Below are positions 1 through 12,900 of a stretch of DNA of 64,000 nt, in pieces (position 1 is the first letter of the stretch; each line of letters starts with the position of its first letter). This DNA is from Phoronis australis (taxonomy: Eukaryota > Phoronida > Phoronidae), in the NCBI GenBank assembly GCA_002633005.1, contig NMRA01000413.1, positions 143,856 through 207,855 on the forward strand, read 5' to 3'. Both the position numbers and the translations under genes were made by a program. Below the pieces are notes generated by a model that saw only the letters and a list, made by a program, of their open reading frames with translations, was not told where the DNA came from and made no database searches.

Positions 1-791
1 ACACACACACACCCATTATAGATGTACATTTCCATTGTTCTTTGTCTTTAACTCTTTAACTAAAAATCACCAATTTCATGTCAAAAACACCAAAAAACAA
101 CCCCTCCAGTCCACCACGTGACAAATTAGAACACACGCGAGTACTATCTGAAGATATAGCCTATTAATTAGATGATATCAAGTCACGATGATTTATTGGC
201 CGAAATGTACTACCGGAAAAATTAAGACAACCAATCACAGCACTAGTCACATGGGAGGGGAAACCCCCCCGACCCCCCCCCCTTACTGAAAACGAAGATC
301 CGCCACTGCTACGTGTTCCCCTTCAGGACATTAGGCTCTGAACAAAGTTTTTAAAATGTGACTACATGTACAAGCCCGCCTAACGTCATAAAAATTGCTT
401 TTTGATTAAACCACTCACTGTGAAGAGTTCAATCTTAAATTGTCCCGCAGTTATGGACTGACACTTGGTAATTGTTTGACACCAAGCTCTACAAGTTGCC
501 TTGTCACGGGCATGACATTTTATTCTCGGTGTATGGTCTCCAGCAATAACGAACTGTCATAACTTTGAAAGACCAAAGATGACCTCTCAGCTGAGTGAGG
601 ACCAATTTTGTGACAGCAATATGTAGTGATACGTGGTCTACAGCGACGAAACGTGGACTTATAGCCACTTCCAAATGACCACTCTCGGCTGGACTGTTCA
701 TTTCACTGAATGCATTTATATCTGAGTTGTCCAGTTACGCCCAATTAAGCTTGCATATCGTTTCAACTGACACTATTTGTGTTCTCATTAC
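1..791. other. Left edge, intron 9 of left SLC22 gene
   Basis: Starts with a short (AC)n run (1-13) and has C-rich runs near 259-282. No counterpart of exon 10 was found here. Nothing else recognised. Confidence 0.6.
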
Positions 792-912
792 CGTAAATTG
801 GTTGGAAAGACTTCTACCGTGCAGACATAAATTGTTGCGAATGAGCCACATATGCCGAACTTGCAGATCAGTCCAAACGTTGTCACTAGAGGCGTCAAGT
901 CGGTGCCATCCG
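792..912 (-). CDS. Left SLC22 gene, exon 9 (TM10, PT..R motif)
   Basis: Encodes ADGTDLTPLVTTFGLICKFG then ICGSFATIYVCTVEVFPTNLR, with CTVE in place of FTPE of the paralogue. Acceptor TTGTAG, donor GTAATG. Confidence 0.92.
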
Positions 913-3900
913 CTACAAGTAGTTAAACGTCATGTCATCTGCTAAATATGAAGTTTTTACAAATATTCCACATACTACATGTATTTACTTTAAATGACGA
1001 ATCAAAAGCAACACTTCTTTTCTAGTGGTGGAGTCTGGCTTGCTTCATGCTTGTGAAATTTACATGTAAAAATTATAGTGGAATACGCACGTACACGCAC
1101 ACGCACAGACTTAAGGAATTGGGGACTGGGTTGGGATAAAGAGATGGGTGAACGGAACAAACGAGGAGGGGAAGGAGCAACCGGGAAGAAGCCATGCAAC
1201 ATCGGTGGATATACGACTGAGATGGCAGCACACCCGCAGGGGGGGGGGAGGGGGCGGCACAAAACTGTTGGGCCCCAACCGAGGTGGCGTCTCCATATTA
1301 GCGGCGACCGAGAGAGCGGCTTGACATAAGAGACAACCTAGTAGTGGAGGAGGGACTGCTGTGCGTGAACTTGGAATCCTGCTTAATCTCACGATCGCGT
1401 ATGTGTGACTGGAATTGAACATTCATTTGGGCAGTGAGGTGAAATTTTTTGTTCAGTGTAAGGAATTTTTGATATTATCGGCCTCATGATCACCCATTTT
1501 CTCCTTTAGCGTAACTTGTGTCAAAGAATCGGGGGAATATGTTCATGGTTCATTGAATTATTGTTTGGTGCATAAGGTCGCCAGTAGTTGGAAAGAGATT
1601 GATTAAAATTTACGTTGTTTCGTTAACATGTAATTCAATTTAGCACAGTGCAATTTTTTATCAACGCGTACGTATATATTTGAGTGAACTTATCCAGTGC
1701 CCTCGTGTATTCCAAGTTCACGCATACACGATCTTGAGATTAAGCATTATTCCAAGATCACGCACAGCAGGACCGCAATCTTCTGCCCCGGCGTCGATGT
1801 TTCAAGGTACGCCACTGGTGTATGATCTGGAGTGCAAAGCTGATGGTAAATGGAACGGATTAATTGTAAGGCAAAAATGGTGGCGATAAGGATGGAAGTC
1901 GAACATTTTTCATGACTGACAAATGTAAACCCCATTATGTACAATACGTTTTGTGCACCGTAATCGAAGCCTGGCTACGGTCAAGACAACAAATTCCTTC
2001 TTGGAGGGATGAAAAAAAAAATGTGTATGGACGTAATTAAAATGGATGAAGCGAGGCTTTTTGCTCGACTAAAACCATTCTCTGCGAAGCATGGCAGTGA
2101 TGTTAACTGCGTAAATGTTGGTCGCAAGAAAATAACAACTTCAAGCAAGGAATAGAGTGGGAAATTTTTATTTCTTATAAACCTTCATAAGACACTTGAA
2201 AGAATATGACAGATATAATATAACCCAGGAAACAAACCGCTCTTTCCTGTTAAAGCCATCGTTTATACCTCTCTCACTCTAACTACACAAAGGTAGCATA
2301 CAGTCACTCTCATACATGGACATGGCATACGTTAGCACGGTGAATATAGTTAAATAACCGTAGATTCCTTGGCAGACTTGACCAGCAAACCGTTCAATAT
2401 TTTGTCTCTGAGGTCGTCTAACTTTTTATTTCAGACATTTTTGTTAGCCATAATCGACTGACTTATATTGACGTCCGTAAATTCGCTTGAGAAAATATCC
2501 TCAATTGTTTCTTTCATCAACCTTCAATTTACATTCAATAGATGCAACTATTTTGTATTTTGTAAAAATTGCTACAAGGACGCTATCTGAGGAGTGTTCA
2601 TTACCAGCTGATATAGTTATAACAGTTCTTAAGTCACCTTCTGCGGCTAGGCGACACAGCTTCATCAAAGTAATGAATTTGTCGTCAGCCCAGATTATAA
2701 CAGTGAACTCACCAGCCTTTCCCGGTGAGAAAGTTGCGCAAATCAAGGAGATCCCTGCTATGACGTGAAATGCAATCAGCGGTTTTCGTCGCCCATATCT
2801 TCACCGTAAAACAAAAGAATATCAAATCATTGTATACCGATAATTAAACATAACTGAGCTTTAAAACATGGGCAAAGTAAACTTCTCGCAAATAAAATCA
2901 GCCAAGAAATCAACCAATCAGAAAGTGAGCACACAAATATATTTAAAAAAATATGAACGAATGCATGTATAATAGTATGATAACAATATCACCAAAACTG
3001 CAACATTTTATGAATAGGAGAGTAGGGTACAAATTCCACTGTAAACGATTGCAATAGTTTACGCAGCTGAGACAGTAAGTGGTGTAACACAGCAACCAGG
3101 TTTCGAACTTTACTGATGACGATGTATTGCGGGTATCTTCTACTTGAAAAAATGGTGACTCAAAATTCTTACGACGCGTAAACTATGTAACTCAAAATAG
3201 AACATAGGACAACTGTGATGTATGCGTGGATCTCTCCTTCAGGATTTGTGAGAAATTTGAAAACTTGTCACACGCCAATATCATTGGAATTCAATGGGGT
3301 CAGTAGTACTTTACAACACTGAGTGAAGATCTGTGACTTATTTATGAGTTATTCACTTGGAACCCTGTTGCTTGGATGTATGTGACGGAACAGCTTGCGC
3401 ATTTCCGTGACCTCTAGAGCTACACTGGCGGAATTTAAAACTCCTTGTAGGGTCACCCATGCCGGCAGGATTAAAGCTAGAGATCTTTCGAAATACACCT
3501 TTCCCTAGGGTTACACTAGGGTGTAATCGTAAGGGCGACTCCCTCACCCCGTGAAAGAAACATTGTTACAGGTGACTGATAGCCTGACTGATGCAACCCT
3601 GACGACCATGCCTGAGGTGAGGCAACGGACACATCAAGACATGCGAGACTTTCCATGAAGGTTTGTATCTCATAAATCGACTGTTCGTATTGAAACTTGG
3701 AATGTGTGCACATTTACAGAGGCTGGATGCTGTACGCAAGTTGCAGAAGAGATGAGAAAGTATAACATCAGTGTGCTGGGTGAAGCGAGGTGGAGCACTT
3801 TTGTCCAAATCCAACTGCGGATAAGGGAGACCTTTCTATATTCAGAGAAAGAAAACGAGGTTAACCCACGTGAATATGGCTTGGATTTTTCTGAATCAAC

Positions 3901-6900
3901 ACTCCGCCAAAGTCTAATTGAGGGGGACACCGTCTCTGACAGAATAATCACGCCAAGGTTCGAAGGGTAATAGTTATACAGTGTCACGCAATCACTAACA
4001 GCTCTGACGGAAACCTTAAAGAAGACTTCCTACTCCAATCTCCAAGTTGTCCTAGACCAAATCCCTGTGCGAGACATGCTGATACGGGAGACACGAATGC
4101 AAAACTTGGTGACGACAACACCGGACGAGAACATGTGATGGGAAGTCACGGCCTCGGTGCCATGAACGAAAATAGCGAACTCTTTGCTAACTTCTGGTTA
4201 CACGTAGCACAACGTTCCCCCACAAGAATTGTCATGAAGTTACCTGGGTGTCCCCTGGTGGAAAGACAGTACCAAATCGACTACTTTGCCATCCACAGAC
4301 GTTGGAGAAGAACCATGGGAGATCTACGCAGTATGTGAGGTGACGATACTGTCTTAGACCACCACCTAATTGTTGCCGTTCTTCATGTAAAGCTGTGTGA
4401 TAAGAGAAGGAGAGGAAATGACAGTATCAAGTTCGACACCAACAAAGTCCAACACAACGACACCAAAACATAATTTGCATTATCAATCTACAACAGGTTT
4501 GCTCACCTACAGGACGAGACCGCCGATCTCAGAAGACCTGAATTAACATCAAAGATATGTACATCAGCTTCTGTGAAGAGACTCTTGGTAAAAGGATAGA
4601 AACCGAGAAGCCATGGGTGAGTGACCTCACTTGGCAGAAGAGCAAAGAGCGAAAAATCCTGATGTAAACCAAGCCAAGATGCGTCTTCAGTAAGCGAACA
4701 ACCAAGAACTTTATAACGAGAAAGCTAAAGAAGTAAAAAGATGTATACGAACAGACGAAAGAAAATATACAGAAGAGCTTGCGTCCAGAGCTAAGGAAGC
4801 GGGTGCCGCAGGAGACATAAAGACCCTAGACACCACCACCAAAGAACTGAGTGGCCAAAGATATATGTCGTTTAAAAATAAGGATGGTCAGCTCATCACC
4901 AACATTGAGAAACAACTGGAATGTTGGAGAACTCGCCCTACACACCCCTCTGAATAAGATCTTAGAAACAGAAGAAATCCCACAAGGCTGAACCAAAGGG
5001 CTACTGGTTAACCTGCCGAAGACCAGCGACCTATCTTAAACTGGAAACTGGCGAGGAATCACTAGTCTGTCCATGCCGAGCAAGGTGCTCACCCGGGTAA
5101 TGCTTAACAGCAGCAAGCAGTCTTTAGCAAAGAACGATCCTGCACTGACCAAAGAGCTACATGTACTACAAAAATCGTCGTCGAACATTCGAATTCATCA
5201 CTCTACCTAAACTATGTAGACTTCAGGAAGGCTTTCAACAGCATCGACAAATACATTTAACTGATCTGGAAAACCCTCCGATATTATGGTCTCCCCAACA
5301 AGTTTCTTAATGTCATTATGAACCTCCATGATAGATTCACTTGTCAAGTAATACTCAGTGGAGAACGTACGCAGCAATACCCCGTCACATCAAAAGCATG
5401 ACAAGGATCTTCATTGTCACCTTCGGTCGTTTGGATCGTTCTTGATTGGGCGACACGCAGTGCATTCTCCGGTCCACCAACTGGTGCACAGTGCACTTTC
5501 ACCAGCCATCTTGACGGCTTAGAGTATATGCAGGTGACCTATGTCTTCCAGCTGACCAACAACAGGACATTCCTCATAAGACCTGTGTGCTCTCTGATGC
5601 ATCCAAACAGGTTGGAGTTCACACTAACGTCGAGAAAACCAAGACTATGCACATAGAAACCGGGCAAAACGACATCATCTCAGTGGCCAGGAAAGGTCTA
5701 GAAGATGTCCAGTATTTCATCTATTTGGGTAATATAGTCAGCACTAAGGACGGAGAGCAGAGGTCTACACTAAGGGTCGCATTAAGAAGGTCCGCGAAAC
5801 ATTTGCAATGCTGAAACATGTTTGGAAGTCTACAGCTTACTCCAGGCAAAATAAACTCGAAATCTTCCACTCAAATGTAAAGTCAGTCCTGCTTTACGAC
5901 CCAGAGACTTGGCGATTTACTAAATCCATCATAAGCAAGGTGCAAGTGTTCATCAACAGATGTCTGTGCCAATTCATGCAAATCAATTGGCCTGATAGAG
6001 TAACAAACAAAACAGTATGGAACAGAGCCAAGCAGAAAGCCATATAGATCCAGATAAACATGAGGAAGTGGAGGTGGACTGGTCATACGCTTCGAAAGGC
6101 GAATGCACATACCACCAAGCTTGCCCTTAACTGCAACACCCAATGTAGAAGAACTGTGACATTTGAACACCTACTAACTGGCATGTCATGGAACGAGATC
6201 TGAGCAAATGCTACCGACCGGACTAAAAAGCGAGCAGTCCCGCAGGCGCTATGGACCTGAAAGTGCCCAGAGGCAGAAGTCAGTAAGTCATTAAGAACCA
6301 GATTGAATGACCAAAATAGAGAAAAACTTTCTTTGACAAAAACTGAAAAAGACAAGCCAATCTTTGTCTGGAGGTATCGAATAATTACCTAATAATAACA
6401 TGAACAGCCATGTAGCCAATGGTTTCAGCGACTGTCGTGAGAGTGAAATTCAAAAAGAGGTCCCCCGGAAACAGGGTCTGCACGCTCAGAATCAGTCCCC
6501 AGTAAACAAGCGAGTTTACGAACCTAGAATAAAAGTTACATTCTTTTATACGTACATAAAAATCGTCCGCTATGACTCGTTGATATAGGTTAGCAATATC
6601 TTACAGTTACTGTTTGTAGCAGTCGACACAAGAGAACGATTGACAAGTCTCTTTCATTCAATGTATGCCCACTGACAGTGCATGTATAATTTTCTCAAAT
6701 TCAGCCGCTAATCAAAAGCGAAGGCAACCGTTTTAATGTAAATTACAATTTGCTGGTTATCCTAGACAAATTTTCAAGTTAATTAAATTCCCTTGTTCTA
6801 TGTGATTATGCATGCATCACTCGATCCGAAGTGACATTTGAATCCAGAAGAATTTCCCCACCAGCTTCGTTTGTGCTACTACGATTTATTGTGAACGCCT

Positions 6901-9900
6901 GCTGATATACTTTTTCCAAAAATTCCGCAAGTATTTGCTTTGGACGAGTCTTGGACAATCCTAGATTGAGTTGGACATCGATTTAGATATTGTTTGATTT
7001 GCAGTGGACGGGGAGTGGCTGAAGTCGGCGACCACAAAAACACAAATTACACACACGGTGAAGCTTAGGCTGTGCTGGTTGCTGGCCTTGGACGCTGGGG
7101 CGATTGTTCCCAGGCGCAGGTAACACCAACTAATACGTGGCCTTGAGTTGCGGCGCTTCGTTTTTCAACGAAGCAATCCTGTCGATGGGGCAGTAAATGG
7201 AAATACATGGGCGGTGCACCATAGGGGGCTNTGGAGGGGGCTTTAGCCACCCCACTTTTTTCGGTGCTGCGCCGCCCATGTCCGACGGTAAAGCAACCGT
7301 CTTCAGATCATCTGTAGCAGGTAGCTAAGGTCGTAACATTTGCGCAAACATCCCTTTCGCAATGCAGGTGTAAGCAATGTGCAATGTTTGTCTTACACAC
7401 GGTAGATTTGCAACACTTTAGCCGTGGCGTACACCCGCTACATTCGTGAAAAGAACGAACCGACTTAAACACATTTTTTCATCAATGTCACAATTTTTTA
7501 CTGAGTGACGATCAGAAAAAGGCAAAAATGATCTTATTTATATCAATTTAAAGGAGAATGCCACCCGATTTATTTAGTTTTTGTTACCGTCTTAATCGGT
7601 CTATTTCCACATAACCACGTAACCTATACAGTCGATCCCACCTCGCCAAGAGGTGTCGTGTTAACCTGTGAGGAAGGTGAGTACATGACGCAGCAACGCC
7701 AGTGGTTCATCAGCTGAGTGTGTTCCGCTATTGTGTGACGTATCGTTCCCGCTTGTACGAGCCATGAAGCTGCGATTAAAGCGGGTATATGGTTTTTTCG
7801 ATTTCCTCGAGAACCCGAAATGGTTTGAAAGTGGTTTCCGGCAGTAAAGAACCAAAAGTACGCCGTTAATACCAAGTATGAGGCCGTGAAATATCTCCGT
7901 GTCTGTGGTCGGCATTGTTCTGTTTCAAAATGAATTATTCTCACCCTAACCAATATTTATGAAAAACTCAAACAAAGTGTCAAAGTCTGTCTCAGTAGAT
8001 ACAATTTGTAATGCCTTAGGAGTGTTCGTGAATGCAAATGTTTTGATAAATCAACAATCAATAAATCATACTGCGTTACCGGGTTCAGACGCAATAAAAG
8101 TCGGACCGGTAGGCCGCCCGTGTGAGCGCACGCTAATTCAGTGTTTGCTAACAGAAAGCTGTTGTGTGGTCAGATGTTAGGGGAATCTTTATTTAGATAT
8201 ATGTATACATTATTCAAATCATTGCACCTTTTCCCTGTACGGTTCTATGGAAGGGGAACCTGGTTTCGCGGCCACCGACAAGTAAGTAGATTTGCAGTTT
8301 CGCTGCGAATTTGCCAAAACATTCACGTGCTCATTATTTTTGTGGTTCACTAGTCTAGTCTTTTTGTGACTGGAAGTTTAGTTTTGAACTTTCGCAGCCG
8401 ACTAACCCGGCTGGTTTATGTGCGTAATATCCCCAGTACGGCCGCGATGGGCCTGATCGGGTTCCGAGCCACTGGGTTATAACGAGCGTTTTGTATTTAG
8501 AACTGAAAAAATTCACAAGTCTAAAAGTACAACACACGGCTATGTTCTCCTGTCTGTATATCACGGAAGAATAATTCTAACTTACCACCGAACAGACTCG
8601 AAACTTCCCGCGACCGACCTCAGTAAGTTGGCGTACCGAAATTTGTAGGCTACGGTACGATCAAAATTTCTTTAAATCCGTAACAGTGAAATAAAGCTCA
8701 TTTGCTAAAAAACTCAATGTATTTGTAAGGGTTTGGCATCCAATTTTGACGATTTATTGGTGTAAAATGATGAAATCAAGCGATAAGCTGACACCAGTAA
8801 GCGTCTTGTGAACTGCTGAGCAGACGCTATTAAAACCTGTGACGTCATTGGTTAATTTCAACATTTCCGTCTGCCGTCTAGGTAAAAGAACTGAACTTAC
8901 TGTTATCGAATGGAATTACTCGTCCTAAACTTATACAGAATATGTTGTTTTTTGGTGGCATTCTCCTTTAACTTACACAATGGTGCATCCGATGTCAAAC
9001 ACAGATCGAAGTGCTAGCAAACAAAGCTGACATCGAATGGTTCCGGCCGCAAACGTCCCTTCTCGTGTTATGCTTTCATATTCAATTAGAACCCAGGAAT
9101 TTGATTAATTTCAAATATCTAACATGATCAAAAATATAGTACAACCAAAATGACACTAAAAGCGTCTGTTCTCTCTTTTCAACAATTCTTCACATGCGTA
9201 ATTGCTCTTGCACAGCAGCTTCGTTGCATCTTTATCCTTAATTTTGGTTTTATCAGATGACAAGGCATTATTAACACGCGTTGCCCTGTAGTACGGTGTA
9301 TCAATGAAACTACACATACAAATGGCCACATACTATCAGATGAAATTAGAAAGAAGGTATGCAACGAGGCCATGCATTAAACTCTAAGCAACCGTTTGGG
9401 GCCCCATCTCGTTACCGCAGGGAGTATTTAAACGTTAATTGTGGCGACGAGAGGGGGACCCTTTGAGATAAACAGGCTACAGCTTAGGAACGAACCTCAC
9501 ACGAAATGGTCACAACTCGTGCCAAAGGGGTCCCTCGAAAACTGTGGCGACCGCGGAAAAGGCAGTTTGAAAATTGCGACAAAAGTTTATTAACGACTCG
9601 ACACCAGCACTTCATTTAGCTTGGAAGCCTTCGAGAAACCTGAATCCATCACTGGCAAAGAGAAATTTGCGCCAAAGAAATGGGAACTTACCACACAAAA
9701 CACGTGGCTGATGTAATTATGAGCATACGCCGGGAATGTAGTATGGCCGACATGTTTTCGGATACCGTGTTCTGTTTCGATCTCGAGCAGCACATTTTTC
9801 TCAATAGCTGAGGGACGCTGACATGTTGGCTAGCCATGTCTTCACTTTTAGTTTCGTTATCTTGACAATTCGCACCACGTGATGCCAGTTTGTTGTTCCA

Positions 9901-12900
9901 ATTGGCGTCTTTCGCACATCCTTCGTTCATTGGCATCATTTCTTCTTCTTCGTAAATCGTTGGGATAGGAATCTTGTTAAATTTTGCAATTTTTGCAATC
10001 GCCTCCTTAGCTTCTTTCAAACGCCCATTTGCTATTAACCATGGTATGGATTCTTGAGCCAACCTTACAGAAATAATTCGACTTTTAGTTTCAATCTTTA
10101 CGAAACGGTTTGATTGAAATAATAGACTCAGATGGCTATGGCTGTGAAGCAGTCAAATATTTTTCAGATACGTAATTTCAGTATTTCTGAGATCACAGTG
10201 ATAATGATGAGCTTACAATAATTACTTTAAAGTTCGCTGTTCACACTTTGTTGGCGCTACTGAGACCCATGACTATGTTTCGTAGTCCGGAAATGGCTAC
10301 AGAACGGTTTCTTGAGACCGACCTGTTTCTTTATACATGTAAGTAGCCTAACATATGAACGAAACCGTCAGATAGTTACATCTAGTTCTTAATGTCTACG
10401 TGATGGACATGTGTAATTTCGAGCCTGTAAATGTCAAATGCGCGTGTAAATACATTAAAACTGGACCAAATCAAGCCCTTATTGCGTAGATGAACTCACC
10501 AATACAATACAAGTACAAGGAAGCCTGGTGCAGCAAAAGCTAACTGCAGATGACGCCAGTTACGTAGAAAATAAGCCACAAACACCACCAAAAACATGAG
10601 AAAGCACCACACGTATGCGGAAGCAACACCTAAGAAAGGTTTAAAAAGATGAGCAGTTAAAAACATGCTATATACAGACTTAAAGAGGCATGGAACGCGA
10701 AAGCTCGTCAAAGACATCGTTTAAACACTTTCTGATGAAAGTACCATCTTACAACGTCTACTAAAGAGTTCGGCTATTCACTTTCCCCTGTGACGAAATT
10801 TCCAGAAAAAACAGAATTTACGATTGTGGAAATACGCGCAAAGAGAAAACTGTAGTCACCACGAGTTTCTAATCTGCCCCCCACTTAGATAAATGCACGC
10901 ATGCGCTCACTGTCATTCGACAAACAAATGATGGGCACTACAGTTATTACAGGATTTTGGCTGCCGACACACACCCAAGTGGAGACGAGTCTTTATCTCA
11001 CGTCCTTATCAAGAGTCTGAAAAAAACAAAAGTTTATTGGCGTTTCCAACTGAAAAGCACTACTTGTGATAACTGAACCTTAATTCTGCTACAGATTTTA
11101 ATCGGCTAAGTCACATCGGGAAAAATACCGGCACACAAAAATAGGACCAATAACACCAAAATTGTCAGTTTCCCCCCAAATTTACTACTTCCCTGCAAGT
11201 GCTAGAAAAATCTGACAACAGATTGAGAATGCTCTTTCGCTCTAGATTCTAAAAATGTGGTCATGGTACGCACCTTACCAGGTACTTTTTTGACAATTTC
11301 GATCTGTCTGACAGCCACCTGAAATCGCACCCGGTTTCTCAGTCACCAGGCGACTGGGGTTGAAAGCAAACGACAGCCACCATTTTGCATGGAAAGTACA
11401 TGTGGGTCACGGCTAAAAAACTTTGTTTTTCTCATTCAAAGACACAAGTAAATCAGTTTCCTGGCAATTGTTTCCAACAAATTCCTCAAACCACCCGCCA
11501 AACGTGACACACGCCATGTATTTAAATTCTACAGCCTACATGTAACTGTTCAGTGCTACCTTAACGGCAGATTTTATCATGTGTGATCGCACAATGAGAT
11601 CGGCATTCTGAGCACAGTATGAGGCAAGCCAATGAAGCAAGCAGTTTTCCAAAACTAATTCCAAGTGCATTTCAGAATATATTTGACTGTGAGAATGTGC
11701 TACGTATATGTCTTGCCATACAAAATACGGAAACGTGCATTGCCTGGTCAGAGAAAAATCGACGAATTTGAAAGTAAAATAAAAATGCTTTGACATCTAC
11801 ATCAATTTAAAACCTTTACAGACAAACCGTAAAAATAACAGGTGAACAGTTTGTTTTCTGTTTCAGTGACAGAGAACTACTTTGAATAATGTAATTGAGG
11901 CTGTATTTCGCGTTCCAGGCCTCGTTAACATATTCCCTTTCCTTCTAACAGAATCAAAGGAAAAGGCAACATTCTTTAAACCATCTGCATGTACCAATTT
12001 TGACATACATTTCAATAAAAGGATCCGAACGTGCGCAAATTGCACAGGACCTGACTTCCGCGTATTCAGGCGCATGCGCCTTTAATGTCATATAGGACCT
12101 TATTGACTAGTCGCTGTATTTAGCTAAATATCTTCAAAACTAGATAGTGTAATTCGGTAAAAGTATACGTATTCTGAAAGCTGAAAACACGTAAACATTG
12201 ATTTTGACTTAATTCTAATCTGCCTTTAGTTGAGTCACGCGACCATGTGCTTTTAGTAAAAATTAGATAAAAATGTACCTTTATAGAACAATGGTATCAA
12301 GGAAATGGGTAAATCAAAATAAAATCTCAAAATCGCTGCTACAGTTTTCTACATTTTATTTCGTTTCCGTTTAATGCAACATTTGATTTTTTTCAAAAAC
12401 ACCACGAAAGTTCTATTTTTGACAACCACTCATGGGAAAGTACGCGAATTATCTAACTCTATAAAATACGTTACCCATTAAGTATAAGTTCTCCTTTACG
12501 GAAAACAGTACAGTTAATGAAACGTGTCTTTTTGATGATTGAAGTTCGTAAGGCTTTTTTGCATCTCGAAGTTATTTGAGTGGTTTATAGCAAAGGTAAT
12601 GTGGGCCACAGTCAGACGTTCTTAAGATGTTAACTTACTACAAATTTGATGCTAAAGAAAATCACTGCAATAAATGTGTTACTCGCAAACACTGGCTTGC
12701 CCAAAGAGAAAAGTTATGCGTACACAAGAGCGGTTGGCAATTTATTTCCCGCGGTAACCTATTTCCAGTGAGACCGGTGTGTGCATAAGCGACGGAATTT
12801 GGGGCGAGCTTACCGTGCTTGTGAAACTCGACTGTGCGACAAAAATAAGCGAATAAACTTGAGGGAAAATTTAAGTAAATAGTTAGATCCCGTTTGTTAT

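Noticed and set aside
1002..1422. Pro-rich and Arg-rich frames of 80-103 codons
   Set aside because: Low-complexity GC-rich sequence plus one arm of an inverted-repeat element; no domain.
2501..2746. Extension of SLC22 exon 8 as an 81-codon frame
   Set aside because: The GTGAGT donor at 2713 and the paralogue's identical exon length place the exon end; the rest is intron that happens to stay open.
7552..8967. piggyBac assignment for the TTAA elements
   Set aside because: TTAA alone would allow piggyBac, but the THAP finger and AGGAG ends fit Kolobok better. Not fully excluded.
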